64,000 bases of DNA from Nevskiaceae bacterium (lineage in GTDB: Bacteria; Pseudomonadota; Gammaproteobacteria; Nevskiales; Nevskiaceae): contig SSEB01000015.1 of NCBI GenBank assembly GCA_008012115.1, positions 1-64,000 on the forward strand, given 5' to 3'. How positions within the stretch are numbered: position 1 is the stretch's first letter; the number at the start of each line of letters is the position of its first letter. Made by a program: the position numbers and the translations under genes. The notes beneath the pieces were generated by a model. It was not told where the DNA came from, made no database searches, and worked only from the letters and a program-made list of their open reading frames with translations. Shown one piece after another: positions 16,495-25,641 of this stretch.

Positions 16495-16587
16495 ACCGTC
16501 GCGCACGCTCCCGGCGCAAGCCCCTCAACGATCACTGCGGCGCCCGACGCGGCGCCGCGCCAGAGCCAAGACGAGGTTTCACCAGCC

Positions 16588-18510
16588 ATGGCAAGACTCA
16601 TCAACATCGACAACGGCGGCACGCTGACCGACATCTGCGTGATCGACGGTGATCGTGTCTACCGCACCAAGACGCTGACCACGCCGTACGATCTGTCGAA
16701 ATGCTTCTTCGACGGTCTCCGCAAAGTCTCGAAGAGCATCTACGGCGAGGAAGATCTGCAGTCGCTGCTCACCAGCACCGACCATATCCGCTACTCCACC
16801 ACGCAGGGCACCAATGCCCTGGTCGAGCGCAAGGGGCCGCGCCTGGGCCTGGTCGTCGGCGGCACGCTGACCGCCGCGGCGCTGCAGCGCAACGCCGGCG
16901 AAAAGGAACTGTTCGCCGCACTGGTCGGCGAGCGCGTCGTCAGCCTCGACCCCGATCAGGATGAAGCCGCACTGGAGCTGGCCGCGGTGCGCGCCATCAA
17001 CGCACTGGCTTCGGCAGGCGCCAATCGCATTGTCGTCGCCGTCGGCGGCGCCGACCGCAATGCGGCCGAGCAGCGGCTCAAGCGGCTGTTGCTGCGCAAG
17101 TTCCCGCCACATCTGCTGGGCGCGCTGCCGCTGCTGTATTCCCACGAGGTGGTGGAGGACGAAGACGATGCGCGCCGCAGCTGGACGGCGCTGTTCAACG
17201 CCTTCCTGCATCCGGCGATGGAGCGCTTCCTCTACAACGCCGAGCATCTGCTGCGCGAGAACAAGAGCCAGAACCCGCTGCTGATCTTCCGCAATGACGG
17301 ACACTCGGCGCGCGTGGCCAAGACCATCGCCAGCAAGACCTACAGTTCCGGTCCGCGCGGCGGCGCCGAGGGCGCGCGGGCGCTGGCGGCGCACTATGGC
17401 TTCAAGCAGCTGCTGTCGATGGACGTCGGCGGCACCACCACCGATATCGGCCTGGTCGAGAACGGCGAAGTGCGCGCGCATCGGCGCGGCAGGATCGAGG
17501 GCGTCGACATCTCCTTCCCGTTGTGCGACGTGGTCAGCATCGGCGTCGGTGGCAGTTCGATCATCAAGGTCGAGGGCGGTGCGATCAAGGTCGGGCCGGA
17601 GAGCGTCGGCAGCACACCGGGGCCGGCCTGCTTCGGTCTCGGCGGCAAGGAAGCGACCATCACCGACGTGTTCCTGCTGCAGGGACTGCTCGACCCGGCT
17701 TCCTATTTCGGCGGCGAACTGAAGATCGATGTCGAACGCGCGCGCGCGGCGGTGGCGGAAAAAATCGCCGGGCCGCTGGGAATCTCGGTGGACGAGGCGG
17801 TGACGAAGATGGAGGCGGCCTGGGTGGCCAAGGTCGCCGACAGCCTCAAGGCGTTCGCCGCGATAACGCCGGACACCACGCTCGCGGCCTTCGGCGGCGC
17901 CGGGCCTTTCGTGGTGTGCAAGGTGGCGGAGGCTGCCGGCATCCGGCGCGTCATCATTCCTGGCCTGGCCGCGGTGTTCTCGGCCTTCGGCATCGGCTTC
18001 TCCGACATCGGCCATCAGTACGAGGCGCCACTCAAGTCCAAGGACAACGAGGGGCTGCAGGCGACGCAGGAGGAGCTGCTGCAGCGCGCGCGCCGAGGCA
18101 TGTTCGCCGAAGGCTTCGATCTCGGCGACTGCAAGGTGGAAAAGTCGCTGCTGCTGACCGAAGGCGGCGGCGAGAGCCGCGTGCCGCTGGCCAACGGCAA
18201 GTTGCCCGGCAAGATTCCGGCGACCACGCGCGCCTCGGTGTCGCTCACCGTGGTCAAGACCATGCCGCATCCGCAGCTCAGCGGCCGCTTTGGCGGACAG
18301 ACCCACCCGGCGGTGGCGCAGGGCGAGCGCAAGCTGCAAGTCGGCGCCGTGCCGCTGTATCGCGCCGAGGAGCAGGTGGCGGGCGCCAGCGCGCAGGGAC
18401 CCGCGGTGCTGGAGGAGGCGTTCTTCACCTGCCGACTCGAAGCCGGCTGGCAGTTCGAGTTCAACGCCAGCGGCGACATTCTTCTGACCCGCGCTGCAGC
18501 CAAGGCCTAG
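16588..18510 (+). CDS. Hydantoinase A/oxoprolinase-type carboxylase subunit (acetone/acetophenone carboxylase-like)
   Basis: A 640-residue ASKHA-fold protein of the HyuA/oxoprolinase family. The first phosphate loop reads DNGGTLTD (residues 8-15; the family norm is DIGGTFTD), the second DVGGTTTDIG lies near residue 280, and GTNALVERKGPRLG is also characteristic. The size and the order of this gene, a small zinc-type subunit, a second HyuA and a HyuB match the acetophenone carboxylase core (ApcA, B, C, D) better than three-gene acetone carboxylase. Such enzymes use ATP to carboxylate a methyl ketone to a beta-keto acid in the cytoplasm. GAGG precedes the start. Substrate not determined. Confidence 0.85.
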   Translation: MARLINIDNGGTLTDICVIDGDRVYRTKTLTTPYDLSKCFFDGLRKVSKSIYGEEDLQSLLTSTDHIRYSTTQGTNALVERKGPRLGLVVGGTLTAAALQRNAGEKELFAALVGERVVSLDPDQDEAALELAAVRAINALASAGANRIVVAVGGADRNAAEQRLKRLLLRKFPPHLLGALPLLYSHEVVEDEDDARRSWTALFNAFLHPAMERFLYNAEHLLRENKSQNPLLIFRNDGHSARVAKTIASKTYSSGPRGGAEGARALAAHYGFKQLLSMDVGGTTTDIGLVENGEVRAHRRGRIEGVDISFPLCDVVSIGVGGSSIIKVEGGAIKVGPESVGSTPGPACFGLGGKEATITDVFLLQGLLDPASYFGGELKIDVERARAAVAEKIAGPLGISVDEAVTKMEAAWVAKVADSLKAFAAITPDTTLAAFGGAGPFVVCKVAEAAGIRRVIIPGLAAVFSAFGIGFSDIGHQYEAPLKSKDNEGLQATQEELLQRARRGMFAEGFDLGDCKVEKSLLLTEGGGESRVPLANGKLPGKIPATTRASVSLTVVKTMPHPQLSGRFGGQTHPAVAQGERKLQVGAVPLYRAEEQVAGASAQGPAVLEEAFFTCRLEAGWQFEFNASGDILLTRAAAKA

Positions 18511-18537
18511 CGCGCATCCAACCAGGGATCGATCTCC

Positions 18538-18975
18538 ATGAAAGTCCTGATTACCGAATACCTGCGCATCAATCTCGATACCGAGCAGTGGGAGTGCCGC
18601 CGCTGCGGCCATGTCCACGGCAGTGCGCGCGACAACTACAAGCGCGGCCTGCTGGTCTACGACCGCGATCCGCGCGAGATCCACAAGCCCCTGCTCGACA
18701 CCAGGCTCTATGAGCGTACCTATTCGCCGGATCCGGCCTGGTGCCGCATCCTCGAATACTACTGCGCGTCCTGCGGCACCATGGTGGAGGCGGAATACCT
18801 GCCGCCGGGCCATCCCCCGTTGTACGACATCGAGCTGGACATCGATGCGCTCAAGCTCCAGTGGAAGGATCGCAAGGAAGTCGTCGAGCCAACCGTCGGT
18901 CCCGATCTGGCGCTGGAAAAGGTCAAGAACAACCGCGCCCTTCATGCCGACCACGCACATGGCCACAAGCATTGA
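18538..18975 (+). CDS. Small zinc-binding carboxylase subunit (acetone carboxylase gamma-like)
   Basis: A 145-residue protein with two CxxC pairs, CRRC (about residues 21-24) and CASC (about 77-80), spaced as in a zinc-ribbon, matching the small gamma subunit of acetone and acetophenone carboxylases. The C-terminus is an unusual His-rich tail (HADHAHGHKH) that might bind metal. It sits between the two HyuA-type genes, 27 bp after the first; its stop codon is embedded in the ribosome site (TGAGGAGG) of the next gene, implying stoichiometric co-translation. Confidence 0.85.
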   Translation: MKVLITEYLRINLDTEQWECRRCGHVHGSARDNYKRGLLVYDRDPREIHKPLLDTRLYERTYSPDPAWCRILEYYCASCGTMVEAEYLPPGHPPLYDIELDIDALKLQWKDRKEVVEPTVGPDLALEKVKNNRALHADHAHGHKH

Positions 18976-18985
18976 GGAGGCGCGC

Positions 18986-21115
18986 ATGAAACGAGTATCC
19001 GTGGATATCGGCGGCACCTTCACCGACTGCTTCGTCGCCTGGGAAAACCGCTACGTCGAGGGCAAGGCGCTGACCACCCACCATAACCTTGCGCTGGGCT
19101 TCAATGCCGCGCTGGCCGATGCCTGCAAGCAGCTGGACGTGGAAAACACCACGCTGCTGTCGCAGGTCGACTCCGTACGCTATTCGACGACGCTGGGCAC
19201 CAATGCCCTGATCGAGCGCAAGGGACCGCGCATCGGCGTGCTGGTCACCACCGGGTTCAAGAGCACCATCCCGCTGTCGCGCGCACGCGGCTATGGCGAA
19301 GGACTGCCGGAAAGCGAGCAGATGGATATTCCCAACGCCGTCCGCCCGCAGCCGATCGTGCCGATCCCGATGATCCGCGAGGTGCGCGAGCGCGTGGACT
19401 ATCTCGGCAAGGTGTTCTGGGCTTTGGACGAGGAGGATGTGCGCCTGCGCATCCGCGAACTGGTGGACGCCGGCGCCGAAGCGCTGGTGGTGATGTTCAC
19501 CAACAGCGTGGTCAATCCTGCGCATGAACTGCGCGTGCGCGAAATATTCCTGGAGGAATACCCGGCGCACCTGCTCGGCGCGATCCCGATGCTGCTGTCG
19601 CACCAGGTTGCCGGCCGCAAGGGCGAATATGCGCGCGGCACTTCGACCATCATGGACGCCTTCCTGCACCAGACCATGTACCACGGCCTTGGCACGCTGG
19701 AGCTGAACCTGCGCGCGCAGGGCTACAACAAGCCGATGCTGGTCAGCCACAATTCCGGCGGCATGGCGCAGCTCAACTCCACCGACGCGCTGCAGACGGT
19801 GCACTCCGGTCCCGTCTCGGGCGTCGCCGCCAGCGAACACCTGGCCGCCGCGGCGGAACTGGGCAACGTCGTCGCCACCGATATGGGCGGCACCAGCTTC
19901 GACATCGGCATCGTCGACCAGGGCGGCGTCAAGCACTACGATTTCAACCCGGTGATCGACCGCTGGCTGGTGTCGATCCCGATGGTGCACCTGGTGACGC
20001 TGGGCGCCGGCGGCGGTTCCATTGCGCGCTTCGACCGACTGTTCAACTCGGTGGAGATCGGTCCGCAGTCGGCCGGATCCGACCCGGGGCCGGCCTGCTA
20101 CGACCGCGGCGGTCTCAAGCCGACGGTGACCGACGCCGACCTCGTGCTCGGCTATCTCGATCCGAAGAACTACGCCAACGGCCGCATCCCGCTCAATCCC
20201 AAGCGCGCCAAGCAGGCGATCGAGGACCACCTTTGCGATGAGCTCGACATGAACGTGATCGAGACCGCCAAGCTGATCAAGCGCAACGTCGATGCCAACA
20301 TGGCCAACGGCATCGCCACCGAACTGCGCACGCGGGGCTACGAGCCCCGCGATTTCACCATCCTGGCCTACGGCGGCAATGGCCCGCTGCACGCCTGCGG
20401 CATTGCCAACGCGCTGGGCGTGAGCAAGATCCTGGCGCCGCCGTACTCGTCGACCTTCTCGGCTTGCGGCGCCGGCAACGTCAACCAGATGCACATCCAC
20501 GAGATGAGCACCTGGACCGTGCTGTTCAATCCTGCGACCAAGTCCTTTTTCTCCGACTACGAGACCTTCAACCGCGATGTCGAGGAGCTGGAACGCCGCG
20601 GCCGCGAAGACCTGCTGCGCCAGGGCATGCAGGCCGGAGACATCCGCTACCGGCTGGAACTGGACATGCGCTACGGCAACCAGCGCGTGCAGACGGCGGT
20701 GGTGACGCCGCTCAACCGCCTGCATGCGCAGCGCGACGTGCTGGCGCTGATGGACCAGTTCCACAAGAGCTATGGCGCGCGCTTCGGCGAGGGCAGCCAG
20801 TCGCCTGAAACCGGCGTGCGCATCAATACCGTGCGTGTCTGCGCCTACGTCGAACAGCCCAAGGTGCGGTTCTCCAAGCTCAAGCTCAACGGCAATACGC
20901 GGCCGGCGCCGGCACCGGTCGGACGCCGCGAGTGCCATTTCGTCGGTCTGCCCAAGGCGGTCGATACCCCGATCTATGGCGAGGATGCGCTGGCCGAAGG
21001 CACGCAGATCGAGGGGCCGGCCATCGTCACCACGCGCGCGACGACATACCTGGTGGAGCCGGGCTGGACCTACCACGCGGCGGCCCAGGGCGGCGTCTGG
21101 TTCATCCGCAAGTGA
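18986..21115 (+). CDS. Second hydantoinase A/oxoprolinase-type carboxylase subunit
   Basis: A 709-residue protein beginning at the ATG at 18986, after GAGGAGG. It has the canonical loop DIGGTFTD (residues 7-14), GTNALIERKGPRIG, a second phosphate loop DMGGTSFDIG near residue 300 and GAGGGSIARFD. It is a paralog of the 16588 subunit; in the acetophenone-type enzyme the two HyuA-like chains form different ATP or substrate sites. Coupled to the small subunit upstream. The following 85 bp contain no gene and possibly a degenerate dispersed repeat. Confidence 0.88.
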   Translation: MKRVSVDIGGTFTDCFVAWENRYVEGKALTTHHNLALGFNAALADACKQLDVENTTLLSQVDSVRYSTTLGTNALIERKGPRIGVLVTTGFKSTIPLSRARGYGEGLPESEQMDIPNAVRPQPIVPIPMIREVRERVDYLGKVFWALDEEDVRLRIRELVDAGAEALVVMFTNSVVNPAHELRVREIFLEEYPAHLLGAIPMLLSHQVAGRKGEYARGTSTIMDAFLHQTMYHGLGTLELNLRAQGYNKPMLVSHNSGGMAQLNSTDALQTVHSGPVSGVAASEHLAAAAELGNVVATDMGGTSFDIGIVDQGGVKHYDFNPVIDRWLVSIPMVHLVTLGAGGGSIARFDRLFNSVEIGPQSAGSDPGPACYDRGGLKPTVTDADLVLGYLDPKNYANGRIPLNPKRAKQAIEDHLCDELDMNVIETAKLIKRNVDANMANGIATELRTRGYEPRDFTILAYGGNGPLHACGIANALGVSKILAPPYSSTFSACGAGNVNQMHIHEMSTWTVLFNPATKSFFSDYETFNRDVEELERRGREDLLRQGMQAGDIRYRLELDMRYGNQRVQTAVVTPLNRLHAQRDVLALMDQFHKSYGARFGEGSQSPETGVRINTVRVCAYVEQPKVRFSKLKLNGNTRPAPAPVGRRECHFVGLPKAVDTPIYGEDALAEGTQIEGPAIVTTRATTYLVEPGWTYHAAAQGGVWFIRK

Positions 21116-21200
21116 CGGCGAGAGCCGTCATCCCCGCGTTCCACATGGACTTCCTGCGGTCGCAGGTGGGGATTCAGAACAAGATAGTGAGGAGATTGTC

Positions 21201-23468
21201 GTGAACGATCAGATTTCCAAGGAAGACAAGGCGCTGCTCGACAAATTCCTGGCCGACAACCAGCTGTTCCTCGGCCCGGACCCGGAGATCATGCGCAATC
21301 ACAGCCTGACGCCACGTTCCAGGGCTGAGGATGAAATCCTCAAGAAGGGACTGGACAATCACCAGGTGCACCATGTGCGCGGCCTGATCAATGCCGCGCT
21401 GTCGGAAGCCTTCACCATGGTCAACCAGATGGGTGCCGCGCCCGGCGCCAAGTGGGGCGATCTGGTCACTGGCATCTACACCGCACAGGGTGATCTGGCG
21501 ATGATCGCGCCGCACGGCATCATCGCCTTCGCGGCCTGCTGCTTCTACCCGATCCGCTTCATCGTCAAGTACTGGAGCAACGATCCGACCGTCGGCGTCA
21601 AGGACGGCGATGGCTTCATTCATAACGATGCGCGCTACGGCGGCATTCACAACACCGACCAGTCGATGATGATGCCGCTGTTCTACAAGGGCGAGCTGGT
21701 GTGCTGGCTGTCGAGCACGATCCACGAAGGCGAGAACGGCGCGACCGAGCCCGGCGGCATGCCGGCGGCGGCCGAGAGCAAGTACGACGAGGGCATCAAG
21801 ATGTCGCCCTTCAAGGTCGTGGAGAATTTCCAGCTCAAGCGCGACCTCGTCACCTTCCTGCAGAACTCGGTGCGCGATCCCAAGCTGCAACTCGAGGACA
21901 TGAAGGTCAAGCTGCACGCCGTCATGCGCCTGCGCGAGCGCATCATCGCCATCCTCGACCAGTACGGCCGCGATGCCCTGATCGGTACGCTGCGCCTGCA
22001 CCTGGAGGACACCGAGACCGAGATGCGCCGCCGCATCCGCGAGATGCCGGACGGCACCACCCGCGTGCTGCAGTTCATGGACTCCTCGCTGCGCGAGAAC
22101 TGCCTGCAGAAGATCAGCTGCGCGATCACGGTCAAGGGCGACCGCCTGATCATGGATTTCCGCGGCACCGCGCCGCAGTTCCTGAACCGCTCGGTCAACA
22201 CCAACATCGCCTCGTTCAAGGCGGCGTTGTGCACCGGTCTGCTGCAGAACATCTGGCCGGACCTGCCGCACACGATGGCCGTGCTGTCACCCATCGAGAT
22301 CATCACCGACCGCAACTCCATCGTCGATGCCGAGGGCGAAATGCCGCAGGCGATGAGCCTGATGCCGCTGTTCAAGGGCTGCGTGGTCTGGACCATCCCG
22401 ATGAACAAGTTCAACTACAGCGTGCCGCACAAGTACTCGGCGGTGATCGCCTCGCAATACGACCAGGCGGCGACCTTCATCTATGGCGGCCTGACCCAGC
22501 ACGGCGATGTGACCGGAAATTTCTGCGGCGACATCAACGGCAACGGCCAGGGTGCGCGCAGCCATGCCGACGGCGAGCACTCGGTGTCGCCGGTGTTCGG
22601 CTTCATGTGCGATTCCGGCGAACACGAGATCAACGAGGAAGACACGCCGATCATCCGCCTGGGAGCGCAGCGTCTGGCCAAGGACCGCATTGCCTGGGGA
22701 AAGTATCGCGGCGGCATGGGCTACGAACAGATCGCCACCGCGCGCGGCTCGGCGCTGTGGGGCTTCATGACCGGCTGCGAGGGCTCCAAGTTTCCGTCGG
22801 CGCAGGGTCTGTTCGGCGGCTATTCCTGCCCGTCCTACCAGCTGATGAAGATCAAGGGCATCAACATCTTCGAGGAGCTGAAAAAGGACCCGAAGGTCGT
22901 GGAAGTGTTCGACATCGTCAAGCTGATGAACGAGCGGCCGATCAAGGGCGGCAAGTACTCCAGCAACGACATGGGCATGACCTTCGAGGTCTGCAACGAG
23001 GGCGAGATCTACATGATCTGCCAGGGTTCCGGCGGCGGTTATGGCGACGTGCTGGAGCGCGATCCGGCGCTGGTGATGAAAGATCTTCGAGAGGATCTGA
23101 TGTCGCACGAGAACGCCCGCGACATCTACAAGGTGGTCTACGACGAGAAGACCCTGGTGGTGGACGAGGACGCCACAAAGAAGCTGCGCGACGACTATCG
23201 CCGCGAGCGCATCCGGCGCGGCAAGCCCTTCGAGCAGTTCTGCAAGGAATGGGTCACGCCGGAGCCGCCGAAGGACATCCCGTATTTCGGCTCATGGGAC
23301 AACAACCGGGAAATCTACGCGACCACCATGGGGCAGCGCGTGAAGATGCCCGCCGAGCAGTTGCAGGGCGCCTTCATGCTGAACCCGAAAGACGTCCGCA
23401 TCATGCAACTCGAAGGCGAACTTGAGAAGGTCAAGGCGCAGCTCGACGACTGCCGCAAGAAAGCCTGA
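21201..23468 (+). CDS. Hydantoinase B/oxoprolinase-type carboxylase subunit
   Basis: A 755-residue HyuB-family protein. The start is GTG at 21201, preceded by GTGAGGAG at good spacing and giving VNDQISKEDKALL; upstream codons in frame have no ribosome site. Family blocks include GDGFIHNDARYGGIHNTDQ, FYKGELVCW, TIHEGENGATEPGGMP and GGGYGDVLERDP. A short coiled coil closes the C-terminus (MQLEGELEKVKAQLDD). HyuB chains carry the carboxyl-transfer site in acetone/acetophenone carboxylases. Fourth subunit of the enzyme encoded from 16588. Confidence 0.88.
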   Translation: MNDQISKEDKALLDKFLADNQLFLGPDPEIMRNHSLTPRSRAEDEILKKGLDNHQVHHVRGLINAALSEAFTMVNQMGAAPGAKWGDLVTGIYTAQGDLAMIAPHGIIAFAACCFYPIRFIVKYWSNDPTVGVKDGDGFIHNDARYGGIHNTDQSMMMPLFYKGELVCWLSSTIHEGENGATEPGGMPAAAESKYDEGIKMSPFKVVENFQLKRDLVTFLQNSVRDPKLQLEDMKVKLHAVMRLRERIIAILDQYGRDALIGTLRLHLEDTETEMRRRIREMPDGTTRVLQFMDSSLRENCLQKISCAITVKGDRLIMDFRGTAPQFLNRSVNTNIASFKAALCTGLLQNIWPDLPHTMAVLSPIEIITDRNSIVDAEGEMPQAMSLMPLFKGCVVWTIPMNKFNYSVPHKYSAVIASQYDQAATFIYGGLTQHGDVTGNFCGDINGNGQGARSHADGEHSVSPVFGFMCDSGEHEINEEDTPIIRLGAQRLAKDRIAWGKYRGGMGYEQIATARGSALWGFMTGCEGSKFPSAQGLFGGYSCPSYQLMKIKGINIFEELKKDPKVVEVFDIVKLMNERPIKGGKYSSNDMGMTFEVCNEGEIYMICQGSGGGYGDVLERDPALVMKDLREDLMSHENARDIYKVVYDEKTLVVDEDATKKLRDDYRRERIRRGKPFEQFCKEWVTPEPPKDIPYFGSWDNNREIYATTMGQRVKMPAEQLQGAFMLNPKDVRIMQLEGELEKVKAQLDDCRKKA

Positions 23469-23499
23469 CGCCGATATCCAATACCACAGGAGCAGCAGC

Positions 23500-24318
23500 A
23501 TGAATGACATCAACAAAGCTTTCCGCGTCGACGGCAAGGTGGCTTTGATCAGTGGCGCCGCGCGCGGCATCGGTGCCGCCATCGCCGAGGCACTGGTGCA
23601 GGCTGGCGCAACCGTGCTGATCACCGATGTGCTCGACCAGGTCGGGCAGGACACGGTGGCGCGATTGCGCAAGGCCGGTGGCAAGGCCGAGTTTCACCAC
23701 CACGACGTCACCAACGAGGCGCAATGGGAATCCGCGGTCGCCGCCGCGGTGAAGCATTTCGGCCGCCTGGATATCGTCGTCAACAACGCCGGCATCGAGA
23801 CTGCGGCGCTGCTGACGCAGTGCACGGTCGAGGATTTCCGCCGTGTCATGGAGGTCAATGTCACCGGCGTATTCCTCGGCCTCAAGCACGCGGTACGTGC
23901 GATGGCGCCGGGCGGCGCGGCGGGCAAGGGCGGCACCATCATCAACATGTCCTCGGTGGCTGGTCTGATCGGCACCACCGGCCATATCGCCTACCACACG
24001 TCCAAGGGTGCGGTGCGTCTGATGACCAAGGCGGCGGCGGTGGAATGCGCGCAGCTCGGCACCGGCATCCGCGTCAACTCGGTGCATCCGGCCATCGTGT
24101 CGACCGAGATGGGCACCAACTTCATCCAGCACGCCGTGGATCTCCAGCTGGCGCCGGACTACGCCACCGCCGAGGGCGCGTTCAAGGCGGCCCACCCGAT
24201 GGGCCGCTTCGGCGAGCCGGCGGACGTGGCCAATGCCGTGGTGTACCTGGCCTCCGACGCGTCCCGCTGGGTGACGGGCACGGAGATGGTGCTCGACGGC
24301 GGCTACACGGCGGCCTGA
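23500..24318 (+). CDS. Short-chain dehydrogenase/reductase
   Basis: A 272-residue classical SDR starting at 23500 after ACAGGAGC. The cofactor loop SGAARGIG is at residues 18-25, NNAG follows near 95, and the catalytic Ser and YHTSK are present. An acidic residue after the second strand (TDVLDQ) suggests NAD(H). The C-terminus GTEMVLDGGYTA is typical of the family. In the carboxylase operon it could oxidise a secondary alcohol to the ketone substrate or act on a beta-hydroxy acid; neither is proven. Confidence 0.9.
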   Translation: MNDINKAFRVDGKVALISGAARGIGAAIAEALVQAGATVLITDVLDQVGQDTVARLRKAGGKAEFHHHDVTNEAQWESAVAAAVKHFGRLDIVVNNAGIETAALLTQCTVEDFRRVMEVNVTGVFLGLKHAVRAMAPGGAAGKGGTIINMSSVAGLIGTTGHIAYHTSKGAVRLMTKAAAVECAQLGTGIRVNSVHPAIVSTEMGTNFIQHAVDLQLAPDYATAEGAFKAAHPMGRFGEPADVANAVVYLASDASRWVTGTEMVLDGGYTAA

Positions 24319-24322
24319 GCGC

Positions 24323-25156
24323 ATGGGCGCGTTGCTCGACCTGGCGGCATCCTCCTCGTCGCTGTGGCTGGACTACGGCGACTATGCCGGCCGTCTGCTG
24401 GCCGGCGGCCAGGTGCCCTGGAGCGATGTCTCCGCCTACGTCGCGTGGCAACGCAAGGCCCAGGGCCTGCTCAAGTCGGATGTGATCGCGCTGCCGCTGG
24501 CGCCGCTCAGCGAGGCCTGGCTCGCCGCCCATCCCGGGCTGCGCGAGGCCATGGCCGGCAAGCGTCGCGCGGTATTCCCGATCAAGACCCTGCTGGCCGA
24601 CGAAGCACTGCGCACCCATATCGCCGAGCTGCTGTCCGGCTTGCGGGCCAGCTTCGCCCGGCAGCCGCTGGCCCTGGTGCTGCCGTCACCGCGGGCGTGG
24701 ATCGCGCTGGCCTATCGGCAGGCGCATGGTCCGCAGGATGACGCCACCAGCGACGCCGACGATGTCGACTCGGCCGCGATGTACGTCGCCGATTTTCTGC
24801 GCAGCTTCGGCGATTGCGGCATCGACGCGCTGCTGCTGCAGGAAACGGCCGGCGCTGAGCCGACCGATGCCGCAGAGCTGGAGTGGTACCGCCCGGTGTT
24901 CAACGTCTGCGCGCATTATCGCTGGGACTGCGGCCTGCACCTGCCGGCGGCCGCCCATGCGCCGGGCGCTGTCGAAGGGCTGGGTTTCGTGGTCGCGCCG
25001 CAACGGCTCGACATCGGACAGTCTGTCGTCGCGCTGGATGAAGCGTTCTGGACGGGCGCCGAGCCACCACCCGCGACCGCGGGATTGCGCTTTGCCGTGG
25101 TCCCGGCCGGCGCCAGCCCGGAAGCGGTGCTGGATCGCCTGGCGGTGCTGCGATGA
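24323..25156 (+). CDS. Uncharacterised 277-residue protein of the carboxylase operon
   Basis: I do not recognise the family with confidence. The protein is soluble, without signal peptide or membrane segment. Stretches such as YVADFLRSFGDCGIDALLLQE followed by a downstream NVCAHYRWDCGLHLP loosely recall TIM-barrel proteins of the uroporphyrinogen decarboxylase/methionine synthase type. It starts 4 bp after the SDR stop and overlaps the DUF3237 gene (ATGA), so it belongs to the operon. By position and size it could be the equivalent of the fifth acetophenone carboxylase subunit (ApcE, about 34 kDa); this is a guess. Confidence 0.6.
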   Translation: MGALLDLAASSSSLWLDYGDYAGRLLAGGQVPWSDVSAYVAWQRKAQGLLKSDVIALPLAPLSEAWLAAHPGLREAMAGKRRAVFPIKTLLADEALRTHIAELLSGLRASFARQPLALVLPSPRAWIALAYRQAHGPQDDATSDADDVDSAAMYVADFLRSFGDCGIDALLLQETAGAEPTDAAELEWYRPVFNVCAHYRWDCGLHLPAAAHAPGAVEGLGFVVAPQRLDIGQSVVALDEAFWTGAEPPPATAGLRFAVVPAGASPEAVLDRLAVLR

Positions 25157-25617
25157 GCCTGTCCTTCGATCTGGAGCCGGTCTGCCGGTTCAACGCCCGC
25201 CTGCACCACCCGCCCGAGATCATCGGACCGGTGGCCGAGGGCCTGCGCGTCAATTTCCACATTGCCGGCGGCGAGATCGACGGCCCGCGGCTGCGTGGCA
25301 TCGTGCGCCCGGTGGGGGCCGACTGGTTCCTCATGCGCAGCGATGGTGTCGGCCTGCTCGATGTGCGGACCACCATCGAGACCCACGACGGTGCGCTGAT
25401 CCTGATCACCTATACCGGCATCGCCGATGCCGGCGCCGACGGCTACCGCAGATTCCTGCAGGGCGAGCTCCCGGCACGTCTGCCCCTGCGTACGGTGCCG
25501 CGCATGTCGACGGCGCACCCGGCGTATCAGTGGGTCAACCGGACACAGTTTCTCAATATCGGCGAGGCGGACCTTGAGCGCCATGAGGTCGTCTACGACA
25601 TTTATGCGGTGCGTTAG
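25153..25617 (+). CDS. DUF3237 family protein
   Basis: A 154-residue protein with the DUF3237 pattern: an N-terminal strand pair (EPVCRFNARLHHPPEI), GGEIDGPRLRGIVRPVGADW, GVGLLDVRTTIETHDGALI, and a terminal NRTQFLNIG. The family often accompanies aromatic and lipid catabolic genes and is a small beta-barrel of unproven function. ATGA overlap with the preceding gene. Confidence 0.85.
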   Translation: MSLSFDLEPVCRFNARLHHPPEIIGPVAEGLRVNFHIAGGEIDGPRLRGIVRPVGADWFLMRSDGVGLLDVRTTIETHDGALILITYTGIADAGADGYRRFLQGELPARLPLRTVPRMSTAHPAYQWVNRTQFLNIGEADLERHEVVYDIYAVR

Positions 25618-25641
25618 CGGCGCGGTCCAGGAGAACACGCA

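Larger units (their letters stand above)
16032..16587. other. Regulatory intergenic region before the carboxylase operon
   Basis: This 556-bp stretch holds the first copy of the 110-bp element (16044-16161), a perfect 16-bp palindrome (16273-16288), a weak -10 candidate (16311-16316) and a 22-codon ORF with a good ribosome site (16426-16494). Nothing else was recognised. Confidence 0.6.

Noticed and set aside
16579-21076. Long minus-strand open frames opposite the carboxylase subunits
   Set aside because: They are antisense shadows; the plus strand encodes HyuA/HyuB motifs throughout.
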